Source: JAGMDK01 sp023128695
Lineage (GTDB): Bacteria > Planctomycetota > Phycisphaerae > UBA1845 > Fen-1342
NCBI GenBank assembly: GCA_030628805.1
Contig: DAOVQG010000051.1
Location: 1-18,762, forward strand
Reading direction: 5' to 3'
DNA length: 18,762 bases
Each line of letters starts with the position of its first letter. Within the stretch, counting starts at the first letter, position 1. Below the pieces are notes generated by a model. The model was not told the origin of the DNA. It saw only the letters and a list, made by a program, of their open reading frames with translations, and ran no database searches. Shown here piece after piece: positions 16,306 through 18,762 of this stretch. A program made the translations under genes and the position numbers.

Positions 16306-17436
16306 ATGCAATCTGGGAATAGGATTCGACCGCGAGGTCTCGCGTGGGTTCTTATACTTGTCGTGGGAGCGGTTTGTCATTGGACACCTGGCGCACAGGC
16401 CGACGAGCCGATTTATGTCAGCATCGTGATGCACAACGAGGAGCCGCTGTCGGGGCTGTATCCCGACTTCGTCAACGACCCGCCGGCTTTCTGGCAACAT
16501 CGCGACGCGCTGGTCCAGTTCGTGAACATGCTTTTCGACCACGGGGTGATGTTCAACTACGAGTCGGACTGGAATTTCCTCCAGGCGGCGCAGATGTATG
16601 ACAACGGCACCCCCTCCACCAACGGCAAGAACATCGTGCGCTACATCAAGGAGGACCTGGGTTTCGAGGTCGATCCCCACGCCCATGAGAGCCAGTACAA
16701 CTACGCCGACGTGGCGTACCTGATCCAGGGGCTCGGCGTGACGCCCTCACACACGGTCGGGGGGTTCCGAGCGTTCCCGCCCGAGGTCTCCAAGCTGGAG
16801 TATCTGTGGCAGCCGCTTACCTCCACGCTCAATCCCGCTTTCACCTGGGAGCCCCAAATCCTGTGGGGCGGGGCAACGATGTTACACCAGAATGAGCAGT
16901 CGCTCTGGATCTCCGGCGTCTGGAAACCCAAGGACCGATACAACTTCCTGATCCACGACGAGGCCGCGCCATTGCCATACATCGGCGGATACGGTCGCGG
17001 GTGGGACAAGCTCCACGATTTGCTCCAGATGCAGCAGAGCGGCGAACTGGAGGAAGGCCGTATTTACACCTGCACGGTATTCGCCCCACAGAACAGAATC
17101 GTGACTCCCGGCTACACACCTCAGTTTGCCCAACAAATCCAAGCTCATGACGCCGCCGGCGATATTCAGTGGGTCGGCTTGGCAGAGGTCATTAACATTT
17201 GGCAGACTCAGTACAATTCTCAACCCAACATTCTCCGTTGGCGAACCTTCGGCGACGCCGATGAGGACGGCGATGTCGATCCGGCCGACTTCGCGGCCTT
17301 CGAGGGCTGCGTCACGGGGCCGGGTGATGGGCCGATAAGCCCAGATTGCTACGCGTTCGACCGCGAGCCTGATAACGACGTGGACTTGGCGGATTTCAGC
17401 CTTTTCCAGACGAGCTTCACGGGCCCGGAACCATGA
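16306..17436 (+). CDS. Secreted protein of uncertain (deacetylase-like?) fold with dockerin-like C-terminus
   Basis: The protein has 376 residues. Signal peptide 1-32 (WVLILVVGAVCHW, cleavage after GAQA). The body, about 35-310, begins with a strand-like IYVSIVMHNEEP, then FWQHRDALVQFVNMLFDHGVMFNYESDW and EVDPHAHESQYNYADVAYLI, then GVTPSHTVGGF. A strand followed by His/Glu-rich turns and a final WVGLAEVINIW recalls the glycoside hydrolase/polysaccharide deacetylase barrel, with H43, H125 and H127 as possible metal ligands. The classic NodB HxxxH motif is not present, so this is a weak inference. Residues about 316-374 are a two-loop dockerin-like region (DADEDGDVDPADFAAF, DNDVDLADFSLFQTSFTG), matching the protein at 8630-9400. 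It is translationally coupled to the CotH-like gene, so the two probably act together outside the cell. Confidence 0.8.
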   Translation: MQSGNRIRPRGLAWVLILVVGAVCHWTPGAQADEPIYVSIVMHNEEPLSGLYPDFVNDPPAFWQHRDALVQFVNMLFDHGVMFNYESDWNFLQAAQMYDNGTPSTNGKNIVRYIKEDLGFEVDPHAHESQYNYADVAYLIQGLGVTPSHTVGGFRAFPPEVSKLEYLWQPLTSTLNPAFTWEPQILWGGATMLHQNEQSLWISGVWKPKDRYNFLIHDEAAPLPYIGGYGRGWDKLHDLLQMQQSGELEEGRIYTCTVFAPQNRIVTPGYTPQFAQQIQAHDAAGDIQWVGLAEVINIWQTQYNSQPNILRWRTFGDADEDGDVDPADFAAFEGCVTGPGDGPISPDCYAFDREPDNDVDLADFSLFQTSFTGPEP

Positions 17437-17911
17437 ATTGATCACTTGCCAAACTACACTCCGAACGGCGTTTTGCCGATTGATGAGGCGTGAGCAAGCC
17501 TCCGGCCATCTCAGCCCCCGTGCGTTCCGCAAGCGGCCTGCGGCAACGCTCGGCCACACCCGCTGATCAAGGTCCACAGTGCGACGGCTCGGCTCAGTAC
17601 CCCGCTCCGAGTATTCCCGCCACAGTGCTCGATCAGCCGGTCAAGCGTCTGGCCACGGCCCGCGCGCAGGCCACGCTGGGCGCCGCGAGACACATGGAAA
17701 TACCCGCCGGAAGGCGCTTCGGCACTTGGCTGAACCGCCCGCGAAGGGTGCTGCTGACGCTGGCGGCGGTGTGACTGGTACACATATTACAACTATGTGG
17801 CCGCCGGCGACGTTAGCCCGCTCAGCGCGGCGAGCTGAGGCGGACCACATCGCCTGACAAGCGATCTACGACGCCTCGGCTGTGATTTCCGCAACACTCA
17901 CGCCTACCCAC

Positions 17912-17946
17912 CCTTTCCTGTTCGCGCGCGGCGTGAACAGAAAAGG
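17912..17946. repeat. Hairpin upstream of the zinc-ribbon gene
   Basis: cctttcctgttc (17912-17923) pairs with gaacagaaaagg (17935-17946), 11 of 12 positions, around an 11-base GC-rich loop. It lies just upstream of the putative promoter and may be a terminator for transcription coming from the left. Confidence 0.5.
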
Positions 17947-17962
17947 ATGGGGCCCTCCCGCC

Positions 17963-17991
17963 ATGGCACGCAAGCGGTTACGCGATACAAT
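17963..17991 (+). promoter_or_regulatory. Possible sigma-70-type promoter of the zinc-ribbon gene
   Basis: ATGGCA (17963-17968, 4 of 6 to the consensus) and TACAAT (17986-17991, 5 of 6) are 17 bases apart. Transcription would begin near 17998 and give a leader of about 38 bases. Such matches occur by chance, though the position is right. Confidence 0.35.
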
Positions 17992-18035
17992 GCCCACCAG
18001 TCAAGATATGAACGTCTAAATGAAGAGGTAGGGTG

Positions 18036-18551
18036 ATGGCGATTGAATTCCACTGCGATCATTGCGGCAAACTCGTCAAGACTTCTAATGAAAACGCCGG
18101 CAAGCGGGGCAAGTGTCCCCACTGCAAGAACAGCGTGTATATCCCGACTCCCAGCGAAGAGCTTGAGCCGCTCAAGCTTGCGCCGCTGGATACAAGTGAG
18201 GAGGACGAAAAGAAGCGCCTCCTCGAAGAGACCCGCCAATTGACCCAGCAAATACGCGGAGATAAAACCGAGGTGCCGCCGGAGATGCCCAAGGCACCGC
18301 TGCCCGTGCCGGAGGGCGATCCACGTTTGCAGCTTGATATGGAGACCCTGGTCATCGAGTATGCCCTGTCCATGGCGGAGGGCAGTCTGGCCGAGGCGGA
18401 GGAGTATGCCAAGGATATCCGCACGGACATGGGCCGCGCCGGAGATGTCATTCAGCGTTTGACGATGGACGATTTGCCGCCGCGGAGACTGGCCAAGATT
18501 CCCCGCCCGGTCCTGATCGGATTCTTGCGGCAGTTGCGCGGCTCAAGCTAG
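18036..18551 (+). CDS. Zinc-ribbon protein with acidic linker
   Basis: The protein has 171 residues and no signal peptide. The N-terminal zinc ribbon has C7xxC10 and C27xxC30 (HCDHCGKLV, NAGKRGKCPHC), followed by VYIPTP. A charged linker, about 40-95, includes a short helical stretch EEDEKKRLLEETRQLTQQ and a proline-rich part. The last 75 residues look helical (LVIEYALSMAEGSLAEAEEY) and end in a basic segment. The MAIEFxCxHCGK...AGKRGKCPHC opening is very common in planctomycetes. Its function is unknown; regulation or protein-protein contact is a guess. ATG 18036 has AGAGG 7 bases upstream; the GTG directly before it at 18033 is an alternative start. Confidence 0.82.
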   Translation: MAIEFHCDHCGKLVKTSNENAGKRGKCPHCKNSVYIPTPSEELEPLKLAPLDTSEEDEKKRLLEETRQLTQQIRGDKTEVPPEMPKAPLPVPEGDPRLQLDMETLVIEYALSMAEGSLAEAEEYAKDIRTDMGRAGDVIQRLTMDDLPPRRLAKIPRPVLIGFLRQLRGSS

Positions 18552-18571
18552 TGCTCTGTCAGTGTTGCATT

Positions 18572-18644
18572 GATGGGTGGCACGGCCGTGTCGGCCGTGA
18601 ATACCTGCGACTTGTACACGGCTGACACAGCCGTGCCACCCATC
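18572..18644. repeat. Long imperfect palindrome after the zinc-ribbon gene
   Basis: Arms 18572-18599 and 18617-18644 (28 bases, 2 mismatches by hand) read gatgggtggcacggc... and its inverse, with a 17-base loop. It lies 20 bases after the stop and may serve as a terminator, although the arms look like a dispersed repeat. Confidence 0.8.
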
Positions 18645-18656
18645 GTAAAAGTATAA

Positions 18657-18762
18657 TGTAGCGTCCGGGCTCTGTCCCGGACGTAGGATGCTGGAAAACG
18701 CTCATCTACGACTACGTCCGTGACGGAGCCCGGCCACTACATTTCGTCCGGGACAGAGCCCG
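18657..18762. repeat. Palindromic repeat cluster running off the window
   Basis: An element at 18657-18683 (core gtccgggctctgtcccggac) returns inverted at 18715-18741 with about four mismatches, and again inverted and exact at 18745-18762, where the window ends. The element is itself a partial palindrome (gtccggg/cccggac). The array probably continues to the right. Confidence 0.8.

Larger units (their letters stand above)
17437..18035. other. Long intergenic region, no convincing gene
   Basis: I see about 600 bases without a recognisable gene. Overlapping open frames on both strands at 17490-17860 are high-GC, low in recognisable motifs and lack ribosome sites. A hairpin (17912-17946) and a possible promoter (17963-17991) occupy the last part. 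Confidence 0.5.

Noticed and set aside
17774..17837. A short frame reading YTYYNYVAAGDVSPLSAAS that recalls the end of a fibronectin type III domain
   Set aside because: Only about 20 residues, with no upstream part of such a domain in the same frame; probably chance.
17490..17857. Overlapping short open frames in the gap before the zinc-ribbon gene
   Set aside because: High GC keeps several frames open at once; none has a ribosome site, a domain or a codon pattern standing out from the others.

Overview
The window is high-GC DNA that most resembles a planctomycete, probably Phycisphaerae-like or an uncultured relative. This is inferred from several signs together: large secreted mosaic proteins with C-terminal EF-hand/dockerin-like repeats (DxDxDGxVDxxDF), a PEP-CTERM sorting tail, a CotH/lamin-tail protein, a CxxC zinc-ribbon protein of a type common in planctomycetes, and several families of long intergenic palindromes. 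I ran no search, so the taxonomy is a judgement.

Layout. (1) 2-9400 is a run of four same-strand secreted-protein genes: the 3' end of a hyalin-repeat (HYR) protein, a small PEP-CTERM protein with a cohesin-like body, a 1974-residue mosaic protein whose C-terminus is paralogous to the first gene, and a 256-residue cohesin-like plus dockerin-like protein. (2) 9576-12184 is an unrelated cytoplasmic/membrane block: a VTT/TVP38-type membrane protein, a reverse-strand O-methyltransferase-like gene overlapping its 3' end, and a divergent class I SAM methyltransferase. (3) 12142-12670 holds a start-less zinc-ribbon fragment and an inverted repeat. (4) 12671-17436 is a two-gene operon of a 1209-residue CotH-kinase/lamin-tail protein and a secreted protein of uncertain (possibly deacetylase-like) fold, both with dockerin-like C-termini. 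(5) 18036-18551 encodes a small zinc-ribbon protein, followed by dense palindromic repeats running off the window.

How the genes may work together. Five secreted proteins carry dockerin-like C-termini and three carry cohesin-like beta-sandwich modules. One cohesin-like protein also has a PEP-CTERM tail, which is normally recognised by an exosortase at the cell envelope. The simplest model is a calcium-dependent surface assembly in which a PEP-CTERM-anchored module and giant adhesive proteins hold a CotH-type secreted kinase and its operon partner outside the cell. The module calls are by eye; the binding model is inference. Two proteins also show one domain apparently inserted inside another (the 229-residue block in the giant protein and the jelly-roll block in the CotH protein), and these are the most unusual structural details I found.
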